A stretch of 64,000 nucleotides of DNA from an uncultured Sulfolobales archaeon. GTDB lineage: Archaea; Thermoproteota; Thermoprotei_A; Sulfolobales; NBVN01. Each line of letters opens with the position of its first letter. Within the stretch, counting starts at the first letter, position 1. Positions 27,201-35,966 of the stretch are shown here, piece after piece. Under the pieces are notes generated by a model. That model worked only from the letters and a program-made list of their open reading frames with translations, was not told where the DNA came from and did no database searches. The position numbers and the translations under genes are program-made. Location: contig CALIKV010000005.1 in assembly GCA_938017505.1 (NCBI GenBank), positions 1 to 64,000 on the forward strand, in the 5' to 3' direction.

Positions 27201-27666
27201 GCTGAGCTACTCTCAGTATGTTGAGACCGTGGCTACGTGGTGGAGGCGTGACTTCAGTGAGTGGCTTAAGCTACGTAACGAGGCTTTGAGGATCCTTCAG
27301 AGGGAGTCGGAGTTGATGGAGTTAGTGAGGCTGGTCGGGCCTGAGGCCCTACCAGACCCGGACAAGCTGCTCCTGGACGTGGCCAAGATGATCAGGGAGG
27401 ATTTCCTGCAGCAGAGCGCCTACCATTCCGTAGATGCTTACAGCTCGCCTGAGAAGACCGTTCTCATGCTTGACGTGATAATTAAGTTCTACGAGGAAGC
27501 GGCTAGAGCCCTGAGCGAGGGTGTCCCCCTAAGCAAGGTCAGGGAGGCTCCAGTGATCACGCGTATTGCTAGGATGAAAGAGGTCCGTAACGAGGAGTTC
27601 AGAGGAGCCTACGAGGGGCTAGTTAAGGAGGTCGAGAGTTATTTCGAACGCGTGAGGGGTGGTTAA
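24289..27666 (+). CDS. atpA: A-type ATP synthase catalytic subunit A with intein in the P-loop
   Basis: Catalytic ATP-hydrolysing/synthesising subunit, interrupted by a 538-residue intein (residues 241-778 of the precursor). N-extein 1-240 has the beta-barrel and the 'non-homologous region' of A subunits ([20 protein letters not shown]) and ends GGFGSGK; C-extein begins [10 protein letters not shown], so splicing rebuilds the Walker A GGFGSGKT. The extein then has [34 protein letters not shown] and [19 protein letters not shown]. The spliced protein would be about 587 residues, normal for the family. Without splicing the enzyme cannot bind ATP. Starts at GTG 24289 (GTGGTTAAAGG). It overlaps atpB by eight bases. 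Confidence 0.95.
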   Translation: MVKGKLMRVSGPLVIAEGMEGSMVYEVVLVGEERLIGEVIGLQGGRAFIQVYEDTSGLRVGEPVEGTGSLLSAELGPGIVGKVYDGLQRPLSMIGEVSGAFIGRGVKLPALPRDAKWFFRRSERRVGDKVQEGDILGYVQETPILQHKIMVPPGFSGTLKELAQDGDYTVSDVIALLDTGGGELMEVKLMSKWPIRKPRPYRHRLEPVEPLITGTRVLDMMFPVAKGGKAAVPGGFGSGKCVLPGTPVLLADWSVRPIDELYREAGGRRLRLSEYEEVIELDKPLYVVGFDGVGLKTVRATHMYRGFTDSIVELRTASGRVLRVTPEHRLPVFDSRSAVKYVRARDVSLGTFLIVPRQIPSANGRREIPVEKLAQHPGIFSRDREYNDKVREFLKGLSREELERLSRESGVSMNTLRDLVKGRGKSVPLTLASSLRKGVTDLRLPKVLGVRGSRVAVRVPEGIDEELAELLGLMISSGLIIGDKVVFVNDSRELRTRFNELLYRVFGVKGREKPFSTAHGVEVRSSLLVKLFEVLGVHEHRESREASVPEVIMKADKDVAAAFIRGLYLGCGRLSRDVLEFSSTSPKLVHGLAYLMTKLGVGYSVGVDDEGRYCKLSVAGLSELRKLFNVVLSGVSDDLRSPGDVKSLLTYVGSKDGGSASGETIYMAPESLEFMYEALSEGGFKAGDVRAGNQVCEVWRAGYGQVLGHADVAAGGLGDGRALAPLDMLKGATSVFEHVALDEVEDVKAVKYEGEVYDLVVEDVHNFVGGYVPVIYHNTVLLHTLTKWSRTQVNIFVGCGERGNEMADALYSFRRLTDPASGRPLSEKAVFIANTSNMPVAARETSVFLGVTMGEYFRDMGYDVLMVADSTSRWAEAMREISARLEEMPGDEGFPAYLGSRLAEFYERAGRVVTLGSPERTGSLTLLGAVSPPGADFSEPVTTNTLRYIGALLALDVSLANRRHFPAISWLLSYSQYVETVATWWRRDFSEWLKLRNEALRILQRESELMELVRLVGPEALPDPDKLLLDVAKMIREDFLQQSAYHSVDAYSSPEKTVLMLDVIIKFYEEAARALSEGVPLSKVREAPVITRIARMKEVRNEEFRGAYEGLVKEVESYFERVRGG
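25009..26622 (+). mobile_element. Intein at the VMA-b (P-loop) site of atpA, homing-endonuclease core degenerate
   Basis: In-frame insertion between the P-loop Lys and Thr codons. Splicing elements look complete: Cys1 ([15 protein letters not shown]), block B TPEH (intein residues 85-88), block [20 protein letters not shown], and terminal His-Asn followed by extein Thr+1. The central part is a LAGLIDADG-type domain: motif one is [12 protein letters not shown] (about 227-238) and motif two [10 protein letters not shown] (323-332). The acidic residue expected near the end of each motif (as in LxGDG and FxADG) is replaced (ISSG, LGCG), so cleavage activity is probably lost while the frame is kept. 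A helical region ([19 protein letters not shown]) may be a DNA-recognition HTH. Size, 538 residues, is large for an intein. Confidence 0.93.
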
Positions 27667-29122
27667 GACGGTTCTAAGACTAGGTGTGAAGGAGGTTAGG
27701 AGGGCGCTGAGTGCTAGGGGATCGCTACTCCTCATCAAATCTGTGGAGGGGATTAAGTTCGGGGAGGTTGTCGAGGTACTCCTCCCAAGCGGGGAGTACA
27801 GAGTAGGCCAGGTGATTGATGTGGGTAAGGACGTATGTGTTCTTCAAGTCTTCGGGGGCGTCAGCGAGGTGAACGTTGACTCGATCAAGGTTAGGTTCAA
27901 GGGGGAGACGCTTAAGATGCCTGTCTCCATAGACATGTTCGGGAGGGTTTTCGACGGCCTGGGAAACCCGCTCGACGGCGGTCCCAGAATAATACCTGAG
28001 GAGTGGATGGACGTGAACGGCGCCCCCCTGAATCCCGCTATGAGGGAGCCGCCGTCGGAATTCATAGAGACCGGCATCTCGGCAATTGACGCGCTTTTCT
28101 CCATCGTGAGGGGTCAGAAGCTACCTATATTCAGCGGGGCTGGATTGCCTCATAACAGGATAGCTGCTCAAATAGTCAGACAGGCCGCGGTCAGGGGTAG
28201 GGAGGAGAGGTTCGCAGTGGTCTTCGCAGCCATAGGGGTTACTCATGAGGAGGCTTACTTCTTCATAGAGTCGCTGAAGAGAGCTAAGAGCGTGGAGAAC
28301 GTGATTTCATTCATTAACACGGCTTCCTCCCCCGTGATCGAGAGGATCGCAGTCCCTCGCGTGGCTCTAACAACTGCTGAGTTCCTCGCCTGGAAGCACG
28401 ACATGCACGTGTTAACGATAATGAGCGATATGACGAATTATGCGGAGGCCCTGCGCGAGCTTTCAGCGGCTAGGGAGGAAGTGCCTGGGAGGAGGGGGTA
28501 CCCAGGTTACATGTACACCGACCTCGCCACCATATACGAGAGGGCCGGCAGGGTGTCTGGCAGGAAAGGCTCAATGACTCAGATGCCTATACTAACCATG
28601 CCTGACGATGACATAACACATCCAATACCGGACTTAACAGGCTACATAACTGAGGGTCAGATAGTCCTCTCAAGGGATATGTTCAGGAAGGGGGTCTACC
28701 CACCGATCGACGTTCTGCTCTCTCTGTCAAGGCTGATGAAGGACGGCATAGGGCCCGGGAAGACTAGGGAGGATCACTACCAGGTCTTCATGCAGTTGAT
28801 CGCATCATATACTGAGGGCCAGTACTTGAGGGAGCTCTCTGCCATAGTCGGCGCTGAGTCCCTCAGCGAGAGAGATAGGAAGTACTTGGGCTTCGCAGAC
28901 CTGTTCGAGAGGAGGTTCATTAACCAAGGGGAGTTCGAGAGGAGGGATATAGACACCACACTTAACCTTGCTTGGGACGTCCTCTCAATACTTCATGAGG
29001 AGGAGCTGAAGCTGATAAGCTTGGAGAACATCAAGAAGTACCACCCTAAGTACAGGGTAAGTAGTGCGCCGGTGGTGGAAAGCTGTGTCACAACAAATAC
29101 TCAGGTTAGCCAGACCGACTAA
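27659..29122 (+). CDS. atpB: A-type ATP synthase subunit B (regulatory, non-catalytic)
   Basis: Non-catalytic partner of subunit A in the A3B3 head. It lacks a true Walker A (the equivalent is [10 protein letters not shown]), as expected for B, and has the family stretches [20 protein letters not shown] and [37 protein letters not shown]. At 487 residues it is a little longer than most because of a C-terminal Ser/Thr-rich tail. Starts at GTG 27659 within the end of atpA and overlaps atpD by 38 bases. Confidence 0.94.
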   Translation: MVKTVLRLGVKEVRRALSARGSLLLIKSVEGIKFGEVVEVLLPSGEYRVGQVIDVGKDVCVLQVFGGVSEVNVDSIKVRFKGETLKMPVSIDMFGRVFDGLGNPLDGGPRIIPEEWMDVNGAPLNPAMREPPSEFIETGISAIDALFSIVRGQKLPIFSGAGLPHNRIAAQIVRQAAVRGREERFAVVFAAIGVTHEEAYFFIESLKRAKSVENVISFINTASSPVIERIAVPRVALTTAEFLAWKHDMHVLTIMSDMTNYAEALRELSAAREEVPGRRGYPGYMYTDLATIYERAGRVSGRKGSMTQMPILTMPDDDITHPIPDLTGYITEGQIVLSRDMFRKGVYPPIDVLLSLSRLMKDGIGPGKTREDHYQVFMQLIASYTEGQYLRELSAIVGAESLSERDRKYLGFADLFERRFINQGEFERRDIDTTLNLAWDVLSILHEEELKLISLENIKKYHPKYRVSSAPVVESCVTTNTQVSQTD

Positions 29123-29726
29123 GATAGAGTTCATACGGCTTAGGCGTAGGTTAGCCACGGCAAGACGTCTGCATAAAGTACTCAGGGATAGACTTCTCAT
29201 CCTCACCCAGGAGCTGATCTCCCTATATAGGGAAGCTATAGAGCGGAGGTCAAGAATACATGAAGAGGTTATGAGATGCGAGACGGAACTTATGAGGACC
29301 TCATCCTACACCCCTCCTTGGGTGATCGAGGAATTCTCCAACGTGAGGATCTCCACGTCAAGCGTTGTCGTGGGCTCGAGGGTTGTTGCCGGCGTGAGAC
29401 TGCCCCTATTGGAGTATGAGGCTAAGACTGGGGAGTACGAGCACGGCACTTACCCGCTCACGCTAGAGGAAGTGGGCAAGTGCTATGAAGAGGTGTTGAG
29501 GGAGGTCCTCAGGCTTGCAGAGGTAGAGGCCTCGATATTTGAGGTCGGCAGGGAGGTTCAAAGGGTGAGAAGGAAGGTGAATGCCCTGGAGAACATAATA
29601 ATACCTAGGCTGAGGTCAACCATAAAGTACCTGAGAATGAAGTTCGAAGAGAGGGAGAGAGAGGATAAAATCAGGAGGAAACGCATAAAGCAGATATTGG
29701 CACGTAAGGGAGTTATGTTGCGGTAA
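29085..29726 (+). CDS. atpD: A-type ATP synthase subunit D (central shaft)
   Basis: Rotary shaft: long antiparallel coiled coil. The N-terminal [22 protein letters not shown] and the C-terminal [40 protein letters not shown] are family hallmarks. The track start (29064) gives an unrelated leader; GTG at 29085 gives [16 protein letters not shown], with a purine-rich GGTGGTGGAAAG before it. About 213 residues. It is the last gene of the ATPase cluster. Confidence 0.92.
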   Translation: MSQQILRLARPTKIEFIRLRRRLATARRLHKVLRDRLLILTQELISLYREAIERRSRIHEEVMRCETELMRTSSYTPPWVIEEFSNVRISTSSVVVGSRVVAGVRLPLLEYEAKTGEYEHGTYPLTLEEVGKCYEEVLREVLRLAEVEASIFEVGREVQRVRRKVNALENIIIPRLRSTIKYLRMKFEEREREDKIRRKRIKQILARKGVMLR

Positions 29727-29733
29727 ATCCCAC

Positions 29734-29874
29734 ATGCCTCGTATCTGTCGCAAGTCCTGCATCGAGTTCACACAGGTTTTTAAGCTCTCTAGGGCATTCT
29801 TCACAGACGTCTCCACAGATACGGAATCGAACCACCGAGAGCATATTGAACACGTCATTCAGGGGGCCAGGTAG
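29734..29874 (+). CDS. Possible small protein of 46 residues upstream of UPF0216
   Basis: ATG at 29734 opens a frame that runs to a TAG ending exactly one base before the GTG of the next gene, in the same frame. The product (MPRICRKSCIEFTQVFKL, then an acidic/His-rich tail) has two Cys near the N-terminus but no known domain. No good ribosome-binding site is seen. The tight abutment to the downstream start is its main support; it may be a leader-like ORF, a remnant or chance. It was too short for the supplied track. Confidence 0.25.
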   Translation: MPRICRKSCIEFTQVFKLSRAFFTDVSTDTESNHREHIEHVIQGAR

Positions 29875-30306
29875 GTGAGCGAGGACAGGATATACGAGTC
29901 CTTACTGAGGAACGAGCTAAGGGTTGTTAATAGTTACATTGCCAGTAAGAGGAAGTCCCTCCCCGACCTGCTTAAGGAGGAATACCCACACGTCCTCACG
30001 CTTGATGGAGGCGTTCACATGTTCCGCAGGTCCGAGCTCCTCCTAGCTATGGAAGAGCTGGGGGAGGAATCGAGTAGGTTAATGCTCCCTATATACGTCG
30101 AGCTAATCCCAACGCAGACAATCACGACGGCTGTGGTCAGGGATGAGGTAGCTGTCAAGCTAATATCCAGAATACTTGGGGTGGAGAGCGTAAGCCCCCT
30201 CTACGTATATCCAATCCAATTGATGGAGCTAAGGAGGAGGATTGGAACGCTGATTCAATATGTCATTAGCCCTGAGACTATTAACGTGCCACAGGAAAGT
30301 GATTAA
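29875..30306 (+). CDS. UPF0216 (DUF61) family protein
   Basis: Conserved archaeal protein of unknown function. The family pattern is visible: LRVVNSYIASKRKSLPDLLKEEYPHVLTLDGGVHMFRRSEL followed by a beta-rich half with LMLPIYVELIPTQT. At 143 residues it matches the family. The start is GTG, four bases after an AGG. It follows the ATPase cluster on the same strand but is separated by about 150 bases. Confidence 0.8.
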   Translation: MSEDRIYESLLRNELRVVNSYIASKRKSLPDLLKEEYPHVLTLDGGVHMFRRSELLLAMEELGEESSRLMLPIYVELIPTQTITTAVVRDEVAVKLISRILGVESVSPLYVYPIQLMELRRRIGTLIQYVISPETINVPQESD

Positions 30307-30447
30307 TGGACCACAGTCCTCAGCCCTGAAGACTTAAGGCCTTCAGCTTGCATTCTAACACTTTCGGGAAGTTGTCTAGAAACCCTATAACACGGAACAG
30401 AAGGCCTCTTAAGGCTCGGATTTTTCATAGAGCTACAGGAGCGAGAG

Positions 30448-30540
30448 TCACCTCGCATGCTTCTCCTCGTACTCCTTGAGTTTAGCCGCTTCATATATGC
30501 GTAATGCATAGTTTTGGCGTAAGGTAGGTACGACCTTGAA
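30448..30540 (-). pseudogene. Possible C-terminal remnant of a lost gene
   Basis: In the 272-base gap 30307-30578 the minus strand holds a 30-codon frame with no start codon, bounded by TAG and TGA. It reads as a typical charged protein tail (YALRIYEAAKLKEYEEKHAR then stop). It lies just downstream of the fumarase operon on the same strand. The family is not recognisable. The remainder of the gap shows no gene I would defend, though the track has a 68-codon minus ORF there without family features. Confidence 0.2.
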
Positions 30541-30578
30541 CTAAAGAGCGTTCAAAGTAATGTTGGAGAAGGAGGATT

Positions 30579-31199
30579 TTAGGGGAACGTGGACTGAGTA
30601 AACTTGGTTGGCATCTTCGATTTTACGGCCTTGGCTCTCTCGACTACCTCCTCTATGTAGTTCCTGCCTGTACCATCTATAGTCACTATTAACGGGCCGA
30701 AGTTCTCGGTCTCAAACACCCATAGAGCCTCAGGTATGCCTAGGTCAAGCCACTCAACCCCTATGACCTTCCTTATCGCGTTAGCTGCCAATACACCTGC
30801 ACCCCCGGTGAAAGTCACGTAGGCGGCTCCGTACTTGCTACACGCTTCAGCGGTCTTAGGGCCCATACCGCCCTTTCCAACTACGATCCGCACGCCGACT
30901 TCCTCAATCACTGTAGGTTCATAGAGCTCTAGCCGCGCGCTTGTGGTAGGGCCTGCGGAGATGACCTCCCATCCACCACCCTTCTTACTGACCACGGGGC
31001 CGCAGTGATATATCACGCCATCCTTTAAGTCCACTGGCAGGGTCTTTCCTTCCTTAACGTAGTCGATCATCCTCCTATGGGCTGCGTCCCGAGCTGTCAC
31101 CACGACGCCACTAACGTATATTATATCGCCTACCCTGAGCCTCCTAACTTCCTCCTCCCTCACCGGGGTCTTTAAGTAGTAGATCGTCACATCAACCAC
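30579..31199 (-). CDS. Fumarate hydratase class I, beta subunit (C-terminal domain)
   Basis: Small subunit of a two-subunit iron-sulfur fumarase (or L-tartrate dehydratase; the folds are alike). It interconverts fumarate and malate with its partner. Typical blocks are LRVGDIIYVSGVVVTARDAAHRRM, HCGPVVSKK, ISAGPTTSARLELYEP and VVGKGGMGPKTAEACSKYGAAY. 206 residues is normal. It lies four bases after the alpha subunit gene. Malic enzyme upstream argues for fumarase. Confidence 0.92.
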   Translation of the reverse strand: MVDVTIYYLKTPVREEEVRRLRVGDIIYVSGVVVTARDAAHRRMIDYVKEGKTLPVDLKDGVIYHCGPVVSKKGGGWEVISAGPTTSARLELYEPTVIEEVGVRIVVGKGGMGPKTAEACSKYGAAYVTFTGGAGVLAANAIRKVIGVEWLDLGIPEALWVFETENFGPLIVTIDGTGRNYIEEVVERAKAVKSKMPTKFTQSTFP

Positions 31200-31203
31200 C
31201 TTC

Positions 31204-32082
31204 TTATTGAGTTATCGTATAGCTCGCGTCGGGTTTCACAGTCGCCGTAGCTCGTCTCGTAGCCCAGCATTGAAACACCACCGCGACCGGGTAGTTAGCA
31301 GGATGTCTGTGTGCATACTCTACGTGTACCGCGAGAGCGGTGGTTCTACCGCCCATACCCATGACGCCTATGCCTAAATAATTGACGAGCTTATGAAGCT
31401 CCTCCTCAAGCCTCGCTAGGACGGGGTCTTCATTTCTAGTGCCCACCTTCCTCAAGGAGGCCGCTTTCTTGGCGAGCACCATAGCTATATCGGCACCTCC
31501 GCCCACCCCAACACCAACTATCGTAGGCGGGCAGGGCATGGCTCCTGCCTGAAGCACTGCATCCAACACCACCTCCTTAATGGCATCAACGCCTTTCCCA
31601 GGCGGTACCATCTTCAGTACTGCGGGATATTCAGAGCCCCCGCCCTTGGGCACTACCGTAAACTCAAGCTCCTCACCCGCAATCACCTCCCAATGTATAA
31701 ACGGTATGTATCTGCCGGTATTGTCTCCAGTGTTTGCAGAAGTGAAGGGGTTGACGCTGTTTGGTCTTAGCGGTACGTCTTGGGTAGCTCTCCTCACAGC
31801 TTTAATTAACGCCTCCTCTGTGACGTGAATGGCTGGGAAGCTATGTCCAACCCTAACGTAGAAGATTATGGTCCCGGTGTCCTGGCACATGGGTCTCTGA
31901 AGCTTCTCAGCCAACTCTATGTTATCGAGTATGGCCTTGAGCTGTGCTTTAGCTACCTCACCATCCTCCTCTAGGTAGGCCTTCCTTATGGCCTCCTTAA
32001 TGTCGGGAGGTATTGATATGACTGCTCTCCTTATAGTCTCCACAGCAGCTTCTCCGATTGCGTTGGAGAGTTTAAGACTCAT
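31204..32082 (-). CDS. Fumarate hydratase class I, alpha subunit ([4Fe-4S])
   Basis: Catalytic iron-sulfur subunit. Three cluster cysteines are visible in RPMCQDTGT, GAMPCPPTIVGVGVGG and VFQCWATRRA. Other family features are VRVGHSFPAIHVTEEAL, VNPFTSANTGDNTGRYIPFIHWE and the GIGVMGMGGRTTALAVH block. 292 residues is typical of the split archaeal/anaerobic form. It sits nine bases after malic enzyme, so malic enzyme-fumA-fumB form one unit linking pyruvate, malate and fumarate. Confidence 0.94.
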   Translation of the reverse strand: MSLKLSNAIGEAAVETIRRAVISIPPDIKEAIRKAYLEEDGEVAKAQLKAILDNIELAEKLQRPMCQDTGTIIFYVRVGHSFPAIHVTEEALIKAVRRATQDVPLRPNSVNPFTSANTGDNTGRYIPFIHWEVIAGEELEFTVVPKGGGSEYPAVLKMVPPGKGVDAIKEVVLDAVLQAGAMPCPPTIVGVGVGGGADIAMVLAKKAASLRKVGTRNEDPVLARLEEELHKLVNYLGIGVMGMGGRTTALAVHVEYAHRHPANYPVAVVFQCWATRRATATVKPDASYTITQ

Positions 32083-32091
32083 GCTTTTTGA

Positions 32092-33448
32092 TCACCAGCT
32101 TCCGTACGGGGAGTGCACCTTGATGTAGTTGTTGTCCAGGGCTAGTTTGACGAATTTCTTGGGACGCTCTATGAGTTCCCGTATCTCGTCCTCAAGCTCC
32201 GATGTGCTCATCGTCCTCCTAGCAAGCCCTAGCTCCATCGCCTTCTGGGCTACAGCCATGGCCTCCCTCACGTAAGCTTCATCCTCATCCATCCTAGGCA
32301 TTATGTACTCCTCGTGAATGCCCCTCTCCTCAGCGTATCTCGCCAGCGCGTACGCCGCGGCAATGAACATTTCGTCAACCATCTTCCTGGCCCTGACTGT
32401 CAGAACTCCTCTAAACACTGCTGGGAAGCCAAGACTGTTGTTTATCTGATTGGGGAAGTCGGATCTGCCTGTAGCGACTATCCTAGCACCCCCCTCCTTA
32501 GCTTCCCAAGGCCATATCTCCGGAACCGGGTTCGCCTCAGCAAAGACTATCGCGTCTTTGTTCATCTCAGCCACCCACTCCTTCTTAATCACGCCCGGAC
32601 CTGACTTAGCCGCCGCTATGACCACGTCAGCGCCCTTCATGGCCTCCTTAATGCCGCCCGTAACTCCCTCGCCGTTACTCTCAACAGCTATTGCGTACTT
32701 CCATGGATTCTCCTCCTTCATAGCCTCCACGTCGGGCCTGTCTCTATGGAGAACGCCCTTACTGTCGACAGCCACGATATTCTTAGGGTCGGCGCCGGCG
32801 ACCTTAAGGTACTTGTAGAGGGCTATGTTGGCAGCGCCCGCACCGACCAGAGCTATCTTAACCTCGCCTAACTTCTTGCTAACTATCTTAAGCGCGTTGA
32901 CTAGGCCGGCCACATTGACTAGGGCAGTACCTTGCTGGTCGTCGTGCCAGACAGGTATCTCAGCGATCTCCTGTAACCTCTCGAGTATGTAGAAGCACTT
33001 AGGGGACTCAATGTCCTCCAGGTTGATTGCGCCGAAGCTCGGCTCCAGAGCCTTGACTACGTAGACGAACTTATCAGCGTCGCGTTCGTTGATAACGAGG
33101 GGAACCGCGTCCACGCCGCCGAGGTATTTGAAGAGGAGTGACTTACCCTCCATAACCGGTAACCCGGCTGCAGGCCCTATGTTGCCGAGGCCTAACACCC
33201 TAGTGCAGTTACTGATGACCGCCGCGTAATTCCACCTCAGGGTGTAGTCGAAGGAGGCGTCCTCACCGTGCTCGTAGATCTTCCTGCAAGGACCTGCAAC
33301 CCCAGGCGTGTACCACACGGAAAGGTCGTCCAACCTGGTCACGGGAACCTTGGGAACGACCTCGATCTTACCTCCATACTTACGGTGCAGTTCATTTGAG
33401 ACTGAATACCAATCAACCCTCCTCTCCAGACTCGTAGCGTAGCACCAT
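32092..33448 (-). CDS. Malic enzyme (NAD(P)-dependent, decarboxylating), N-terminus out of frame with its likely ATG
   Basis: Oxidative decarboxylation of malate to pyruvate. Motifs are SVWYTPGVAGPC (catalytic Tyr), INLEDIESPKCF and PVWHDDQQGTA (metal ligands), and VGAGAANIALYKYL (nucleotide fold). The track start (GTG 33342) cuts off a conserved stretch; the same frame continues upstream as DWYSVSNELHRKYGGKIEVV, but has no ATG, GTG or TTG before a TAA. A CTG at 33429 could start it. Better supported by the promoter is ATG 33448, which lies at the start site predicted by a TATA box at 33467-33476; that frame joins the enzyme frame only if one base is removed (for example in GAGGAGGG). So either a one-base frameshift/assembly error or a non-canonical start. 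Confidence 0.85.
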
Positions 33449-33466
33449 AAACTGCGTGCACTCCAG

Positions 33467-33476
33467 ACTTATAAGT
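33467..33476 (-). promoter_or_regulatory. TATA box of the malic enzyme-fumarase operon
   Basis: ACTTATAAGT on the minus strand; its centre is about 25 bases before the ATG at 33448, implying a leaderless message starting at that ATG. Confidence 0.5.
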
Positions 33477-33547
33477 CTTGAGAGTGCTCACGAACCTCCT
33501 AGGAACTCTGTTAGATTAAAAGAGACTGTCCCCTTCACATGCCTAGC

Positions 33548-34450
33548 CTACACATTACGAGGCGCTGCTTTAACGCGATGGTAGATTATCAACAGAAGGA
33601 TTATAGCCGCTAAAGCCGCATCAACTATAGTTGAGCCCGAGTAGAGCAGTATGAATCCGCCCACCATGAAAACCGCTCGTTGGATTGTAGGTATGTGGTC
33701 CTTCATGTATCCCGCTATACCTATGGATATTGAGGAAGCCGCTATTATCGCGATTAGTATAAGCCACGCAAGACTCATTACCGGGGCTTCCTTCACCACT
33801 AGAAGGAGCTCCGGCTTGAAAACGAAGACGAAGGGGATGATGAAGGTGATTATCCCTAGCTTCACGGCCTCAAGCCCTACCCTCATGGGCGATGTTTTAG
33901 CTATATTGGCCGCTGCATACGCTGCCAACGCTACAGGAGGGGTTAAGGAAGACCTGGTTGCGAAGTGAAATATGAACATGTGAGCGACCAAGCCTTTAAT
34001 GTTTAGCAAACTTAACGCAGGTATCGCCACGGCACTAGCCATTATGTAAGCTGCAGTGGTTGGCAGACCGAAGCCCAGTAGGATTGTCAGTAACGCCGTG
34101 TAAAGCAATGCAAGCTCCTGTATTCCGAAGGATGCACTCATGAGTAGGTAGCCGAACTTCAGAGTGATCCCGGTGTAGGTGAGTATGCCAACAATTATTC
34201 CGGCGGCACACGCGGCAATTATAATCGATGTTATTTCCTTACCGCCCTCCACAAGTCCGTTGGGAACTGATAATGGGTTCCTACGCACGTCCCTCCTTAG
34301 TAGGCTCAATGCCAGCGAGGTGTAGAAGGACGCTAGAGCCGACGTTATCGGACTCCACTTCACTATGATCAGGAAGTATACGAGAACCATGATGGGTATT
34401 AGGCAATGACCTTGACGTCTCATAACCTCGCCAAGGCTTGGAAGTCTCTT
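33548..34450 (-). pseudogene. Truncated TRAP fused permease (C-terminal half only)
   Basis: The track's 291-residue ORF is the second half of a DctM-type TRAP permease: LLGFGLPTTAAYIMASAVAIP and SLTPPVALAAYAAANIA match the C-terminal half of the intact copy at 7.2-9.1 kb. Homology can be followed about nine codons upstream of the track's ATG (RLPSLGEVMRR) and then stops. The DctQ part and first DctM half, over 300 residues, are missing and no TAXI gene is adjacent. The remaining frame is undamaged, so the loss looks recent or the piece may still be translated. Confidence 0.75.
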
Positions 34451-34486
34451 CCCTCGGCAACCTCTTAAGCCTTGTTTTTGAGTGAG

Positions 34487-34791
34487 TTATAGTGTATTTG
34501 GACGTAAAGAGACGTGTGGTAGATCGTCACGTCCGTTATTGCCATCTACAACGCTCGTGGCCCCGAAATCACGCACTATCTGCGGTCTAGCCTTCGGGTC
34601 TATGAGACCTCTTAGGATCCTCTCAACGTAGCTGTGGAGCCTCACCACACCACGTGAATCTACACCACGCAGATTAGCCATGACTAGAGCGTCGGCGACG
34701 ACTTCAATGTCGCTCTTGCTTACCCCAACACGCATCAACACGTTCTTGCAGAATTCAAAAGTTTTTCACGACTCACTAGAACTTGATCCAT
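34487..34791 (-). pseudogene. Broken malate/L-lactate dehydrogenase (LDH2/MDH2 family), N-terminal fragment with frameshift
   Basis: The track's 84-residue ORF is the N-terminus of an NAD(P)-dependent LDH2/YlbC-type dehydrogenase: ADALVMANLRGVDSRGVVRL, a tail RGLIDPKARPQIV and VVDGNNG. An ATG at 34791 starts MDQVLVSREKLL in another frame; adding one base after CTTTTG would join it to EFCKNVLMRVGVSKSD, so a one-base deletion is likely. After VDGNNG the family sequence stops abruptly and about 250 residues are missing; the following codons lead straight into the TRAP fragment across a shared TAA. Confidence 0.8.
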
Positions 34792-34942
34792 ATGTGCCCA
34801 CCTGCATTAAACCCCGAAAAACGCTTTTAAAATCGTATCATTAACAGCCACCTTAAACCCTTACTGCACTCATTTAGCCTGAACTTGCGAGCATTGACGT
34901 TACTAATCGGATGATAACCTGGTGAACAAATTAAATGAGGGA

Positions 34943-35020
34943 TGGGGCTCCGGCCGGGATTTGAACCCGGGACCTCGGGGTCCACAGCCCCGCGCTCTCC
35001 CGAACTGAGCTACCGGAGCC
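34943..35020 (-). tRNA. tRNA-His (anticodon GTG)
   Basis: Complete cloverleaf on the minus strand: acceptor GCTCCGG/CCGGAGC, D stem GCTC/GAGC, anticodon stem CGGGG/CCCCG with loop CTGTGGA (anticodon GTG), T arm CCGGG-TTCAAAT-CCCGG. The His identity marks are encoded: an extra G at -1 and discriminator C73, followed by an encoded CCA. No intron. It lies between the dehydrogenase pseudogene and a PCNA gene, the sort of site where integrations and deletions often occur, but no integrase or duplicated 3' end is seen. Confidence 0.95.
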
Positions 35021-35173
35021 ACCAATAATAAGACCCTCGTTACGATTTTTAAGTGCTTTCTCAGGCGCGGGGTCAGGCCTCACACGGTTCTTCATTCCTC
35101 AGCTCCAGTGTTCCTCATCACCCACTCTTCTATTTATTATTGAGTTCCGAGGTTATATATCTGGGAAGTCTTG

Positions 35174-35923
35174 ATGGGTGGGGAGGAGTTCCGAGTTGTC
35201 ATTGAATACCCCAGTGGGAGGGTCTTCGGCAGTATTCTAGAGGCCCTCTCCAACATAGTTGACGAGGCTGTGTTTAGCTTTAGCGAGGAAGGCCTCCGTG
35301 TTAAGGCGCTTGACCCCGCTCAAGTGGCTCTAGTGACCGTGTACATACCGCCTTCCAGCTTCCTCACCTACGACTTAAGGGAGGAGACCTCGGTAGGCGT
35401 TAACTTAAGTAATTTAATGAGGACATTACCTAAACCTAGGAAGTCGGATAGAGTTGTGCTTAGGGCTGGCGAGGATTTCTACGAGTTCGTCATTGAGGCA
35501 TTAGGCGTTAAGAGGTACAGGTATAGGTCTATAGAGGTGCCGGTGACTGAGGTGCCGGAGCTTCAGCTGGATTTCAAGGTCAGGGGTTCCGTCTACACTG
35601 CCGCGTTTAAGAAGGCCTTAAATGACTTGAGAGGCAGCGGGGTCATAGTCTTCGAGGCCAAGGATAATAAAACCTTAAGGCTCGAGGCACCGGAGGTAGG
35701 GGGCGAGATTAAGTTCTCCCTAACCGGGGGTTCCTTAATAGAGCTGGAGGTGGAGGAGGGCTCTAGAACCCCTTATGATGAGAGCTACGTGACTAAGGTC
35801 AGCCCTCTCTGCGACATAGCAGATGCTGTGAAAATAGAGTTCAGTAACGATCAACCACTACACTTGGCTTTCAACCCCCCTGGAGGGGAGTTAGTAGAAT
35901 ATTTAAGCGCGCCTAAAGCATGA
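35174..35923 (+). CDS. pcn: Sliding clamp PCNA paralogue (first copy)
   Basis: DNA polymerase processivity clamp. Two-domain PCNA fold: FGSILEALSNIVDEAVFSFSEEGLRVKALDPAQVALVTVYIP is the N-terminal signature and ends with the C-terminal LCDIADAVKIEFSNDQPLHLAF. The usual D-x-S-H in that first motif is replaced by DPAQVALV, as in divergent crenarchaeal subunits. 249 residues. The track's TTG is followed by ATG 35174, which I take. A second, clearly different PCNA is at 46.5 kb, so a heterotrimeric clamp is likely, with a third subunit elsewhere. Confidence 0.92.
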   Translation: MGGEEFRVVIEYPSGRVFGSILEALSNIVDEAVFSFSEEGLRVKALDPAQVALVTVYIPPSSFLTYDLREETSVGVNLSNLMRTLPKPRKSDRVVLRAGEDFYEFVIEALGVKRYRYRSIEVPVTEVPELQLDFKVRGSVYTAAFKKALNDLRGSGVIVFEAKDNKTLRLEAPEVGGEIKFSLTGGSLIELEVEEGSRTPYDESYVTKVSPLCDIADAVKIEFSNDQPLHLAFNPPGGELVEYLSAPKA

Positions 35924-35926
35924 GAA

Positions 35927-35936
35927 AATTTTTATA
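35927..35936 (+). promoter_or_regulatory. TATA box of the Lrp-family gene
   Basis: ATTTTTATAC immediately after the PCNA stop and about 35 bases before the GTG at 35967; predicts a leader under ten bases. Confidence 0.5.
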
Positions 35937-35966
35937 CCCCTAATATAATCTCTTTGGTGTGACGCC

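Noticed and set aside
29815-29840. GGTTCGATTCCG on the minus strand resembling a tRNA T loop
   Set aside because: Flanks do not form a T stem or any cloverleaf.
30303-30509. 68-codon minus-strand ORF after UPF0216
   Set aside because: Ser/Arg-rich composition without a family match; a different frame in the same stretch looks more protein-like.
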